Below are positions 52,220-60,404 of a stretch of 64,000 bases of DNA, piece after piece. The stretch comes from Thalassospira marina. GTDB lineage: Bacteria; Pseudomonadota; Alphaproteobacteria; Rhodospirillales; Thalassospiraceae. Under the pieces are notes generated by a model, which was not told the DNA's origin, searched no databases, and was given only the letters and a program-made list of their open reading frames with translations. Numbering within the stretch: the stretch's first letter is position 1; every line of letters begins with the position of its first letter. The translations under genes were made by a program, and so were the position numbers. The stretch is taken from NCBI RefSeq assembly GCF_002844375.1, contig NZ_CP024199.1:1562001-1626000 (forward strand), in the 5' to 3' direction.

Positions 52220-52708
52220 ATGAGCAACAGGCTGGTCGAAACACTGGCAGGTGGCGCGGTTATTTGCGTTGCGGTCGCTTTCGCCGTTTTTTCCTATTCG
52301 CGTGCAGGCCTGCGCGCGGTCGAGGGGGGATACGAATTATCCGCCAGCTTCAACCGCATTGATGGCCTGGCCACGGGCAACGATGTGCGTATTTCCGGGG
52401 TCAAGGTTGGTTCCGTGGTATCGCAGGAACTTGACCCGAAAACCTACATGGCCGTTATCCACATGAAGATCCGTTCCGATGTGGAACTGCCAACCGACAG
52501 CGCAGCCAAAATTGCATCGGACGGTTTGCTGGGCGGAAAGTTCGTGTCGCTTGAACCTGGTGGGGATATCGACATGTTGCAGCCCGGCGGGACTGTTGAA
52601 TACACCCAGGGATCGGTAAATCTTGAAGAACTGATCGGCCAGGTGATCTATTCCAACAAGTCCGATAGCGGCAATGGTGGCGCGCAACCGGCACCCGAAG
52701 GCAATTAA
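52220..52708 (+). CDS. mlaD: Outer membrane lipid asymmetry protein MlaD
   Basis: 162 residues, the size of MlaD. One N-terminal membrane anchor (VETLAGGAVICVAVAFAVFS) and one MCE domain: LSASFNRIDGLATGNDVRIS, then GVKVGSVVSQELDPKTYMAV. MlaD forms a hexameric lipid-binding ring in the periplasm, linked to an MlaFE transporter; mlaE and mlaF are not adjacent here. Its role in phospholipid retrograde transport is established for the family. Confidence 0.93.
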   Translation: MSNRLVETLAGGAVICVAVAFAVFSYSRAGLRAVEGGYELSASFNRIDGLATGNDVRISGVKVGSVVSQELDPKTYMAVIHMKIRSDVELPTDSAAKIASDGLLGGKFVSLEPGGDIDMLQPGGTVEYTQGSVNLEELIGQVIYSNKSDSGNGGAQPAPEGN

Positions 52709-52843
52709 TCACCGCACTGGCGGGCGAAAATTCATGCAAATCAGCGGTTTGTCATGATTTCGCCCGTTTTGATTTGCATCTTTTGACGCAGCAGACCGGA
52801 TGTTATGCTGATATCCGGTCCCCAGAGATGGAGCGGAGCAATC

Positions 52844-53086
52844 ATGAGCAAGTCGGACCTGACAAAGGAAATGCCTGTCTGGCACAATCCTGAAGGTGCA
52901 CCGCTTTCCTGCGTCGAAAAGATCAAGGTTTTGAACGAGAATTTCGTCGAACTGCGTGAAATGATGCAGGATGCATTGGAAGATGCCCTGTTGATGGGAT
53001 GTGATGAAGAACAGTTTCGTGCCGCCATGCGTGATGTTGTGGCCGAACTTGAAAATCCCTACGGGACGGCGGAGAAAAAATCCTGA
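52844..53086 (+). CDS. Small hypothetical protein upstream of DUF2155
   Basis: 80 residues from ATG 52844 (GGAG upstream); a longer start at 52805 is not supported. It reads PVWHNPEGAPLSCVEKIKVL, NENFVELREMMQDALEDALL, MGCDEEQFRAAMRDVVAELE: mostly helical and acidic. The stop overlaps the ATG of the DUF2155 gene by one base (TGATG), so the two are translationally coupled and probably linked in function. I cannot name a family. Confidence 0.8.
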   Translation: MSKSDLTKEMPVWHNPEGAPLSCVEKIKVLNENFVELREMMQDALEDALLMGCDEEQFRAAMRDVVAELENPYGTAEKKS

Positions 53087-53529
53087 TGACTGTAAAATCC
53101 CTGCTGGTTACGGGTGCTTTGGCCTCTGGCATGGTGGCTGGTTTTGTCACTGGTGCGTCCGCGCTTGATTATCGCAAGGCCGATGTCGCGCAGCTCCAGG
53201 GGCTGGATAAAATTACGGCCCGTATTTCCACCTTTGAAGTGCCGGTGGGGCAAAGTGTCAATTTCGGTTCACTGACCATCAAGGTTGATGCCTGCTATCG
53301 TACCCCGCCCGAAGAACGGCCGGAAAGTGCCGGTTTCCTTGAAATCATCGACCATCGTTCCGAAGATAAAACCGATGTCGAGGTTTTTGACGGCTGGATG
53401 TTTGCATCAACGCCGGGGTTATCAGCCCTTGAACACCCGGTTTACGATGTGTGGGTCAAAGAATGCCTGAATGCCGGGGATGAAGCCCCATCTGGTGATG
53501 ATGCCATGCCGCCGGAAAATAACGGTTAA
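53086..53529 (+). CDS. DUF2155 domain secreted protein
   Basis: 147 residues. A signal peptide MTVKSLLVTGALASGMVAGF ends near GASA. The mature DUF2155 part has LDKITARISTFEVPVGQSVN, FGSLTIKVDACYRTPPEERP, and VEVFDGWMFASTPGLSALEH ending in PVYDVWVKEC with two conserved Cys that could pair. DUF2155 proteins are alphaproteobacterial periplasmic proteins of unknown role, commonly found beside NDUFA12 and mlaD-type genes. A strong terminator follows. Confidence 0.92.
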   Translation: MTVKSLLVTGALASGMVAGFVTGASALDYRKADVAQLQGLDKITARISTFEVPVGQSVNFGSLTIKVDACYRTPPEERPESAGFLEIIDHRSEDKTDVEVFDGWMFASTPGLSALEHPVYDVWVKECLNAGDEAPSGDDAMPPENNG

Positions 53530-53566
53530 GGTCCTGCCTGTTTCGTTATTGGGCGTTCCAATTTAT

Positions 53567-53597
53567 AAAAACACCACCGGTTTTCCGGTGGTGTTTT
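53567..53597. terminator. Terminator of the NDUFA12-mlaD-DUF2155 block
   Basis: AAAACACCACCGG pairs perfectly with CCGGTGGTGTTTT around TTTT. It can serve both strands; the chemoreceptor gene on the minus strand ends at 53642. Confidence 0.88.
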
Positions 53598-53641
53598 GCG
53601 TTTAAGGTAGGGCGTAAGGGCAGGGGGAATACCGCTTTCCT

Positions 53642-55339
53642 TTACGCAGCCCGTGTCCGCAGATCCTGCAGGAAGGTATCGATGGCTTCTTCCAGCGACG
53701 TTGCCTGGCTTACCAGCGATTCCGCATTTCGGGCCAGTGTGCCGGTCTCGGTTGAGACTTTACCGGCATTTTCATTCACCGTGCCGATACGATCGGAAAC
53801 TTCCTGTGTGCCATAGGCGGCCTGTTGCACATTGCGCGAAATTTCCTCGATCGCGGCGTGCTGTTCCTCGACCGCGGCCGAGATGGCCGATGAACTTTCA
53901 GCAACCTGGGCAATGGTTTGGGAAATAACCTGGATGGCCTTTACGGCATCGCTGGTTTCGCTCTGAACCGATGAAATCTGCTGATTGATTTCCTCGGTCG
54001 CGCGGGCGGTTTGATTGGCAAGGTTTTTGACCTCGGCCGCAACCACGGCGAATCCCTTGCCGGCATCACCGGCGCGTGCGGCCTCGATGGTGGCGTTTAG
54101 TGCCAGAAGGTTGGTTTGTTCGGCAATGGCACCAATAAGTTGGGCGACATCACCAATGCGTTGTGCCGCCTCGGACAGGCCGGCAACGGTTGCGTTGGTG
54201 CGCACAGCCTCGCTATTGGCGCGGGTCGAAATGGATGCCGAATTGCTAACCTGCTGGGCGATTTCATCGGAAGATGCGCTAAGCTGTTCGGTGGCTGCCG
54301 AAACGGTTTGGACATTTGCCGATGTTTCGGTGGTGGCGCTGGCAACCGCAGTTGAAAAATCGCAATTCATTTGCGCGGCTGCCTGCATTTCGCTAACCGC
54401 ACTTTTCATATTGGTGATGGATCGGGTAATGGCATTGATCAGGCCTTTTACCCGTTCATCAAGGGCATCGGCCAGGGTGCGGATATCGGCCTTGCGGCGG
54501 TTTTCGGCCTCAACCTCAATCTCGCGCTGTTTGGCTTCAAGGGTGCGGTTCAAAATGGCCTGTTCGCGAAATGTCACCACGGTTGCGGCCATATAACCCA
54601 CTTCGTCGCCGCGATCCTGCCCTTCGATATCGTCGTCCAGTTCGCCGTTGGAAATGGCGGCCATTTGCGTTGACAGGCGGCGTAACGCGCCAACAATATC
54701 GCGGCCAACCGCATAACCCGCTAACAGCATCACAATCAGGATTACCGCGCCAATCAGCATGACGATTTTGGCATTTTGCCAAAAGGCATTGTCGACATCG
54801 TCAATATAAATGCCGGTGCCAATGACATCGCCCCAGGGCAGGGCGCGCGCAAAGGAAAGTTTGTCGTAATTTACATCTTTGGGCTGGCCGGGTTTGGGCC
54901 AGTGATAGGTGAAAAACCCGCCTTCCGGGTGTGATGCCGCCTTGATCAGTGCCTTGACAACATAGGTACCGTCCGGGTCCTGCAGGTTCATCATGTCTTT
55001 GCCGACAAGGGCCGGGCTGGCACCATTGGCCCGTGTAATGCCATTGCGGGTATAGGCAAAGAAATAACCCGTCTGGTTGTCATAGCGGCTTTTCATCACG
55101 GTGTCGTAAAACATCGTAATGGCGTCATCGCGTGACATTTTGCCCGCATCGGCAGCGTTTAGATAGCCATCCGCCAGGCTGACCAGCACGTCGGTTCCCG
55201 CGCGGATTTTATCCTGTCGGTCAGCAAGAAGTTCCGATCGCAATACGCTTAGCTGGATAACCGCAAATATCACCAGTGCAAGCAGCGCAAGCGCAGATAT
55301 GGCGAAAATTTTCGTGCTTATTTTTACGTTTCCTAGCAT
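53642..55339 (-). CDS. Methyl-accepting chemotaxis protein with Cache sensor
   Basis: 565 residues from ATG 55339, just before the first helix (AISALALLALVIFAVIQLSV); starts at 55390 (ATG) and 55402 (GTG) are in frame but lack ribosome sites. A single Cache-type periplasmic domain (TGYFFAYTRNGITRANGASP, LVGKDMMNLQDPDGTYVVKA) is followed by a second helix (IVMLIGAVILIVMLLAGYAV), HAMP, and the cytoplasmic signalling domain with hairpin tip IAEQTNLLALNATIEAARAG, DAGKGFAVVAAEVKNLANQT. It senses a small ligand and signals to CheA/CheW, which are not in the window. Confidence 0.92.
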   Translation of the reverse strand: MLGNVKISTKIFAISALALLALVIFAVIQLSVLRSELLADRQDKIRAGTDVLVSLADGYLNAADAGKMSRDDAITMFYDTVMKSRYDNQTGYFFAYTRNGITRANGASPALVGKDMMNLQDPDGTYVVKALIKAASHPEGGFFTYHWPKPGQPKDVNYDKLSFARALPWGDVIGTGIYIDDVDNAFWQNAKIVMLIGAVILIVMLLAGYAVGRDIVGALRRLSTQMAAISNGELDDDIEGQDRGDEVGYMAATVVTFREQAILNRTLEAKQREIEVEAENRRKADIRTLADALDERVKGLINAITRSITNMKSAVSEMQAAAQMNCDFSTAVASATTETSANVQTVSAATEQLSASSDEIAQQVSNSASISTRANSEAVRTNATVAGLSEAAQRIGDVAQLIGAIAEQTNLLALNATIEAARAGDAGKGFAVVAAEVKNLANQTARATEEINQQISSVQSETSDAVKAIQVISQTIAQVAESSSAISAAVEEQHAAIEEISRNVQQAAYGTQEVSDRIGTVNENAGKVSTETGTLARNAESLVSQATSLEEAIDTFLQDLRTRAA

Positions 55340-55507
55340 CCCCAACCCCGTATTTACATTTAATGGTGTGTGGTTTTGATCGCGAAACATACGCACAAAC
55401 ACGCAGGGATAGCTATACCTGATCCTATACGTTGGAAATAAATATTACTGATTTATAATTCTTTGAATTCTTCTGATTTTAGCTAGCATCCCACCGGGTT
55501 GAACAAA

Positions 55508-55538
55508 CAAAAAACCCGCCAGTTGGATGGCGGGTTTT
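55508..55538 (-). terminator. Terminator of the carboxylesterase gene
   Basis: AAAACCCGCCA (55511-55521) pairs with TGGCGGGTTTT (55528-55538). The minus strand runs into TTTGTTTGTTC. Confidence 0.8.
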
Positions 55539-55576
55539 GCGAAGTGTTTTCTGACGCCAATTAGTGCCAGGCAAGA

Positions 55577-56272
55577 TCAGGACAGCTTTTCGCGCAGGAA
55601 ATTTGCTGCAATCGCAAGTCCTTCGCCGTCGATTCCATGCGGAAGGCCCGGACGCTCATGATAGCTGACATCAAAGCCATTTTCACCCAGGGCAGCTTGC
55701 GCCAGTTTCGATGCCTGTACGGGCACGACCGGGTCCGCGCTGCCATGAATCAGGGTGACGGGCGGGCGTGATGTGATTTCACCTGCAAGTGTATCGGTGC
55801 CCAGCAATGCGCCGGAAAAACCAACAACACCGGCGATCTGTTTTTTATAACGCGGAGCAAATTGCAGCGCCATCATCGTGCCCTGTGAAAACCCGACAAG
55901 GGCCAGCCTGTTTGCTTCAAGGCCGTGCTGATCAAGCACATTTTCGATAAAGTTTTCGATATGGGTGGTATTTTCCCGCGCACCCTGTGCCAGGGCCTTT
56001 AGCGCCGTTGGCATGGTTTCAGCATTTCGGCGCAACATTTCCGGGTCATAGGATGCCAGGCTGAACCATTGCCGACCAAATGGCGACATTTCACAGGGAT
56101 GTGGCGCATTGGGCGAATAGAATGCCGTATCAGGCAGGAATTTCGCCAGCTCCGGTGCCAGACCAATCAGGTCTGCCCCGTCGGCGCCATATCCGTGCAG
56201 TAAAACAACAATGCTTTTGGTCGTTCCCGATGTGGCCGGAAATTCCGGTCCTTCGAGGCGTGTTTGCGACAT
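55577..56272 (-). CDS. Alpha/beta hydrolase, carboxylesterase/phospholipase type
   Basis: 231 residues, the size of the carboxylesterase/acyl-protein thioesterase group (YpfH, EstA-like). Motifs: KSIVVLLHGYGADGADLIGL (oxyanion His-Gly), RLALVGFSQGTMMALQFAPR (nucleophile Ser), HGSADPVVPVQASKL (Asp), and GLPHGIDGEGLAIAANFLRE (His). The triad is complete. Substrate unknown. Divergent from the MATE gene across 540 bases. Confidence 0.9.
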   Translation of the reverse strand: MSQTRLEGPEFPATSGTTKSIVVLLHGYGADGADLIGLAPELAKFLPDTAFYSPNAPHPCEMSPFGRQWFSLASYDPEMLRRNAETMPTALKALAQGARENTTHIENFIENVLDQHGLEANRLALVGFSQGTMMALQFAPRYKKQIAGVVGFSGALLGTDTLAGEITSRPPVTLIHGSADPVVPVQASKLAQAALGENGFDVSYHERPGLPHGIDGEGLAIAANFLREKLS

Positions 56273-56812
56273 AGGTGCGTTTCCAAACCATGATCAGAAA
56301 AGGCATGTTTCCCTTAACGCAATTGCAGCGTCAAAGGTCATCTGCTGTTCTTCGCACCCTGCCGCAACTGTTGCCCAAGGGCAAGGATTTGTCCTGCCTT
56401 CGGGCAATTTGTTGCCCTTGTGGATAAAATTGTGGAAAAGCTTCGGATGCGCATTTTGCTTATTTTCGCGCCATTTGGTTCCATTCACCATAAATTCCGT
56501 AAATTACAGAATTTTTCTGAAAATACACCTATAGGTAGAAGATCAAGATGATGCCGGATGGTTTGTGGGTAAATTCCTGCTGCAATTGGCTGTTTTGGTG
56601 TTAAGGCACCTGGTTTTGGGGATATTGGATACAAAAAACAATCTGCCGCGCGCTGGGTGAATTGCCTGTAAATTTTGCGGTTTATGGGGTGATTTTCGCA
56701 ATCACATCTCGCCATCAATGCGGCTGCGCGATATGAAATGACAATGATTTTAAAATGCCGGTGCATCAGCCGACAGGGACTGCCACCACCATTTCATCTT
56801 CACGAGGTCGCA
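56273..56812. other. Intergenic region with clustered TTGCCC half-sites
   Basis: 540 bases between two divergent genes. It holds TTGCCC-AA-GGGCAA (56371-56384) and GGGCAA-TTTG-TTGCCC (56402-56417), i.e. four half-sites in 47 bases, and a perfect ACCTATAGGT palindrome (56528-56537). No gene seen. Confidence 0.5.
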
Positions 56813-58156
56813 ATGCCAATTTCTCGCCGCTGGCTGGGCAAGGGGGACAGGCGTGTTCTGGCGCTAACCGTGCCGATCATTCTGTCCAACGCAACGGTGC
56901 CGTTACTGGGTGCTGTTGATACTGCCGTGGTGGGGCATCTGGATAGCCCGCATTATATTGGCGCTGTGGCGGTTGGCGCGCTGATTTTCAGTTATGTGTT
57001 CTGGAGCTTTGGGTTCCTGCGCATGGCTACCACCGGTCTTGCCGCCCAGGCATCTGGCCGGCGTGATGCACGCGAAGTTCGCGCCGTATTTGCCCGGGGC
57101 GCATTGATTGCCCTTGTCGCCGGGGCCCTGGTGATGGTGTTGCAATGGCCGATTGTTGAACTTGCCATGCGTTTGATTGCGCCGACTCCCGATGTTGAGG
57201 CCGCTGCGCGTGATTATTTCCATGTTCGCATTTGGGCGTCACCTGCGACATTGATGCAATATTGCATGCTGGGCTGGTTGCTGGCGATGCGCGACAGCCG
57301 GGCGGTTTTCATTTTTCAGGTGGTTTTAAACTCGCTCAATATCGTGCTGGATATTCTGTTTGTGCAGGGATTTGGCTGGGATGTGCGTGGCGTGGCGGGG
57401 GCCACTGTCATTGCCGATTATTCCGGCGTTATTCTGGGCTGGGTGTTAATGCAGCCGCATTTGAAACGGCTGGGGGGGCGCTGGCGCGATGTTGTGCTGT
57501 TTGACCGGGCCCAGTTAATGCGCCTGATGAAGGTAAATGGCGATATTTTCATTCGCACTCTGGCGCTGACATCGGCCTTTGCACTTTTCACCAGTTTCAG
57601 TGCCCGTTTTGGCGAAGTTACCCTTGCTGCCAATGCGGTTTTGCAAAATTTCCTGATGTTTGGGTCTTTCGCGCTTGATGGTTTTGCCCATGCGGCTGAA
57701 ACCCTGGTCGGCCAAGCTTATGGCGCGGAGCGGCGCAAGCAGTTTTTATGGGCAGTGCGTAAAACCACCATCTGGGCGGTGATATCGGCCTGCACAATGG
57801 CGCTGGTTTTTGCAGTGTTGGGGGTGCCGATTATCGATGGCCTTACCAGCATTCCCGAGGTGCGCGAAGCTGCCTATAGCTTCCTGCCCTGGGCCATTTT
57901 GCTGCCGGTTACTGGCGTGCTGGGTTTTCAATTTGATGGCGTGTTTTTGGGGGCCATGCAAACCCGGCACTGGCGCAACATGATGCTGTGTTCGGTGGCG
58001 ATGTTTGCTTTATTTGCCTGGGGGGCGGTTGCGTTGCAAAGCAACCATGCCCTGTGGGCGGCTTTTAACGTGTTTTTCCTGGCACGTGGCTTAACGCTGG
58101 CAGGGCTGTTTCCCAGCATCATCCCGCGCGGTGCGACCAGTTTTGGCAATGGGTGA
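56813..58156 (+). CDS. MATE family efflux transporter (DinF-like)
   Basis: 447 residues from ATG 56813 (GAGG upstream; the in-frame ATG at 56738 is not supported). Twelve hydrophobic helices are expected: VLALTVPIILSNATVPLLGA, VDTAVVGHLDSPHYIGAVAV, FRMATTGLAAQASGRRD-type loop (LRMATTGLAAQASGRRDARE), GWLLAMRDSRAVFIFQVVLN, and the second half with AFALFTSFSARFGEVTLAAN. The DinF/eukaryotic-like MATE subgroup exports drugs or metabolites by H+ or Na+ antiport. Confidence 0.92.
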   Translation: MPISRRWLGKGDRRVLALTVPIILSNATVPLLGAVDTAVVGHLDSPHYIGAVAVGALIFSYVFWSFGFLRMATTGLAAQASGRRDAREVRAVFARGALIALVAGALVMVLQWPIVELAMRLIAPTPDVEAAARDYFHVRIWASPATLMQYCMLGWLLAMRDSRAVFIFQVVLNSLNIVLDILFVQGFGWDVRGVAGATVIADYSGVILGWVLMQPHLKRLGGRWRDVVLFDRAQLMRLMKVNGDIFIRTLALTSAFALFTSFSARFGEVTLAANAVLQNFLMFGSFALDGFAHAAETLVGQAYGAERRKQFLWAVRKTTIWAVISACTMALVFAVLGVPIIDGLTSIPEVREAAYSFLPWAILLPVTGVLGFQFDGVFLGAMQTRHWRNMMLCSVAMFALFAWGAVALQSNHALWAAFNVFFLARGLTLAGLFPSIIPRGATSFGNG

Positions 58157-58303
58157 GGGCAGGACGTACCAGACCGGTCATCGTCGTTCAGGGGATAATG
58201 CGCGGCAAAATGCTGCGCGCTCTGGCCTTTGCAAACGCTAGCCTGCAACGTGTTGTGCGTTGGCAGCTTGGCGCGTGTTCAATCCGGCTGTGACCGGGCG
58301 GAA

Positions 58304-58783
58304 TTATTCGCTTTCGGGGACGGGCAGGCGGGTGCTGTTTTTGACTTCGTGCAGTGTGAAGCTGGATTTGATATTGGCAACGCCAGGCAGCTTCATCATG
58401 ACTTCAGACAGGAATTTCTGATAGGCAGCCGGGTCCTGGACCACGATGCGCATCATATAATCCTGGTTGCCGACCATCGCATAACAATCAACGATTTCCG
58501 GGTGCTGCTGGACTGCTGTTTCAAAGCGGCGCAGCGACGGTTCGTCATGCTGGGTCAGCGAAACGGTGACAAAAACATTCACGCCCAGATGCAAATGGGA
58601 CGGGTCCAGCAGGGCAACATATTTGCGAATGACGCCGCTTTCTTCAAGTTTGCGCAACCGGCGCAGGCAGGGCGAAACGGACAGGCCAACCTTGTCTGCC
58701 AGTTCGACCATCGAGATACGGCCATCTTCCTGAATTTCACGAAGAATATTGCGGTCAATTGCATCAAAACCGTTGCGCGCCAT
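58304..58783 (-). CDS. Lrp/AsnC family transcriptional regulator
   Basis: 159 residues from ATG 58783 (GGGAG 9 bases upstream; a GTG at 58795 sits too close to it). HTH: FDAIDRNILREIQEDGRISM, then ELADKVGLSVSPCLRRLRKL. RAM domain: EIVDCYAMVGNQDYMMRIVV. It is close to the Lrp group proper (global leucine response) by length and motif, distinct from the AldR-like gene at 2122. Target not indicated by context. Confidence 0.92.
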   Translation of the reverse strand: MARNGFDAIDRNILREIQEDGRISMVELADKVGLSVSPCLRRLRKLEESGVIRKYVALLDPSHLHLGVNVFVTVSLTQHDEPSLRRFETAVQQHPEIVDCYAMVGNQDYMMRIVVQDPAAYQKFLSEVMMKLPGVANIKSSFTLHEVKNSTRLPVPESE

Positions 58784-59303
58784 GGCGTGCCCCACTCCCT
58801 TTGACGAAAATGCAGATAGATTGCCAAATCGGGCTGCGCAAATATTTTGCCAGTTTGGCAGGTTTCACGCAGCAATCTCTTGGGCGCGATAAGCCACGAC
58901 TTGGGCCTTCTGTCAATCATTGCGTGGTATATCGGGCGGATAATCTCGCCGACTGGCAATGAAAATAGTGCAGGTTGAATGTGATGACAGATAGCCGTCC
59001 TTTCCGGGCTTTTGTCGCACAAAACTGCATTAACTGTTGCTGCCTGCCCACATGAGGGGTATTGCAGGGCAAGTACCCATGAAACAGCCCCAAACGCAAA
59101 TGTTTCGGGCGAAATCCGCGCAGGGCCGGGCCTTTGCCTGATAAAACGGCAATTTCAGGGACCACCGGGTGGAACTTATCATTGCTGCGTGCCAATCAGA
59201 CAGTGTAGTATAATCGTACTGAATTACGCATTTGGGATGGGCGACATCTCCTGGCGAGGGCATGGGCACCTGTTTTGCCTGTGGTACAGGAAAGGCTATT
59301 TTG
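58784..59303. other. Intergenic region upstream of the GNAT-Rrf2 pair
   Basis: 520 bases without a recognised gene. A perfect TATAAT lies at 59209-59214 but with no well-spaced -35. Open frames here are short and resemble no family. Confidence 0.45.
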
Positions 59304-59801
59304 GTGGACGCAGCACAACACAAACCGGGATATAACCTGGTTTATATCGACGATCATAAAATCAATATCCGGCCTGCCGTCAAAGAAGACTTGCCGGTTG
59401 TTGTCGGCCTTGACGAGCGGACGACAGGTCTGCGCAAGCCGGAATACTGGGATGATCTGTTTGTGCGTTATGGCAACCGCAAGGACAGCCGTTTCTTTTT
59501 GATCGCCGAAGAGGGCGACACCCTGCTGGGCTGCATTTTTGGCGAAGTCCGGTCATGGGAATTCAATTCTGTTCCCTGTGGCTGGGTTGGCACCGTCAGT
59601 GTCGAACCCGATTTGCGCATGGGTGGTATTGGCACCATTCTTTACAATGAAATCTGCCGCTGCTTCCGCCATGCCGGTGTGCAAAAGGTTCGCACCATGA
59701 TCCCGCGCGACGCAACCGACCTGATGTCGTTTTTCCGCGCCCAGGGCATGATGGCAGGGCCTTTCATCCAGCTTGAAACCGATATGGAAGAGGAGGGCTA
59801 A
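59304..59801 (+). CDS. GNAT family N-acetyltransferase
   Basis: 166 residues from GTG 59304, which has GAAAGG 8 bases upstream; upstream in-frame ATGs at 59232 and 59262 add Cys/Gly-rich residues without homology. INIRPAVKEDLPVVVGLDER begins the domain; DTLLGCIFGEVRSWEFNSVP and the acetyl-CoA loop VSVEPDLRMGGIGTILYNEI follow. It ends three bases before the Rrf2 gene, so they form an operon. Acceptor unknown; protein or peptide acetylation is possible. Confidence 0.82.
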   Translation: MDAAQHKPGYNLVYIDDHKINIRPAVKEDLPVVVGLDERTTGLRKPEYWDDLFVRYGNRKDSRFFLIAEEGDTLLGCIFGEVRSWEFNSVPCGWVGTVSVEPDLRMGGIGTILYNEICRCFRHAGVQKVRTMIPRDATDLMSFFRAQGMMAGPFIQLETDMEEEG

Positions 59802-59804
59802 GCC

Positions 59805-60254
59805 ATGATGTCTTTGCAAAAGGCAACATTGTTTGCCCTTTATGCCGTGCTGGAGCTGGCCGAAGATACCGAACGCCAGCTTTCGGCATCGGAAATTGCC
59901 GAACGTTACAATATCTCGACCAATCACCTTGCCAAGGTTTTGCGGGATCTGGGCCGGGCGGGCCTTGTGGAATCGGTTCGTGGGGCCGGGGGCGGTTACC
60001 GGTTTTGTGGTAATGCCAAACGGACAACCCTGCTCGATGTGGTGGAGCTTTTTGAAGAGGTCGGTGCCGGACCATCCAACGGGATTGTGCAGGAAACCAA
60101 TGCCGGTGTCGCCCTGTCGCTGGTGATGGACGAGATCGAGGCGATTACCTATGCGACGCTGCAATCAATTTCGATTGAAACAATGTTAAAGCTGATGCGT
60201 CGACGCAAACCAACCGAACGCCAGTTACCCACCGGGTTGTTCCGCGCCGTCTGA
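59805..60254 (+). CDS. Rrf2 family transcriptional regulator
   Basis: 149 residues. The winged HTH has KATLFALYAVLELAEDTERQ, LSASEIAERYNISTNHLAKV and GLVESVRGAGGGYRFCGNAK, the Rrf2 pattern. The three cysteines that hold an Fe-S cluster in IscR/NsrR are absent; only one Cys (FCGNAK) remains, so it should not be an Fe-S sensor of that type. It overlaps functionally with the upstream GNAT gene by operon position and may control it. A bidirectional terminator follows. Confidence 0.9.
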   Translation: MMSLQKATLFALYAVLELAEDTERQLSASEIAERYNISTNHLAKVLRDLGRAGLVESVRGAGGGYRFCGNAKRTTLLDVVELFEEVGAGPSNGIVQETNAGVALSLVMDEIEAITYATLQSISIETMLKLMRRRKPTERQLPTGLFRAV

Positions 60255-60274
60255 TCACCCGAACCAGACAGCAA

Positions 60275-60310
60275 AAAACCCGCCAAACATTTGTTCTGGC
60301 GGGTTTTATT
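60275..60310. terminator. Bidirectional terminator
   Basis: AAAACCCGCCA (60275-60285) pairs with TGGCGGGTTTT (60297-60307). It serves the Rrf2 gene and the convergent helicase gene. Confidence 0.85.
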
Positions 60311-60404
60311 TTGTCTTAGCCCCGGTTCCTGACTGGCACTTTGCCAAAGGGTGGGGCTGATGGGCCAGGCAAACAAAGTTTATTCGCCTGCCTGGCCGTT
60401 GAAT

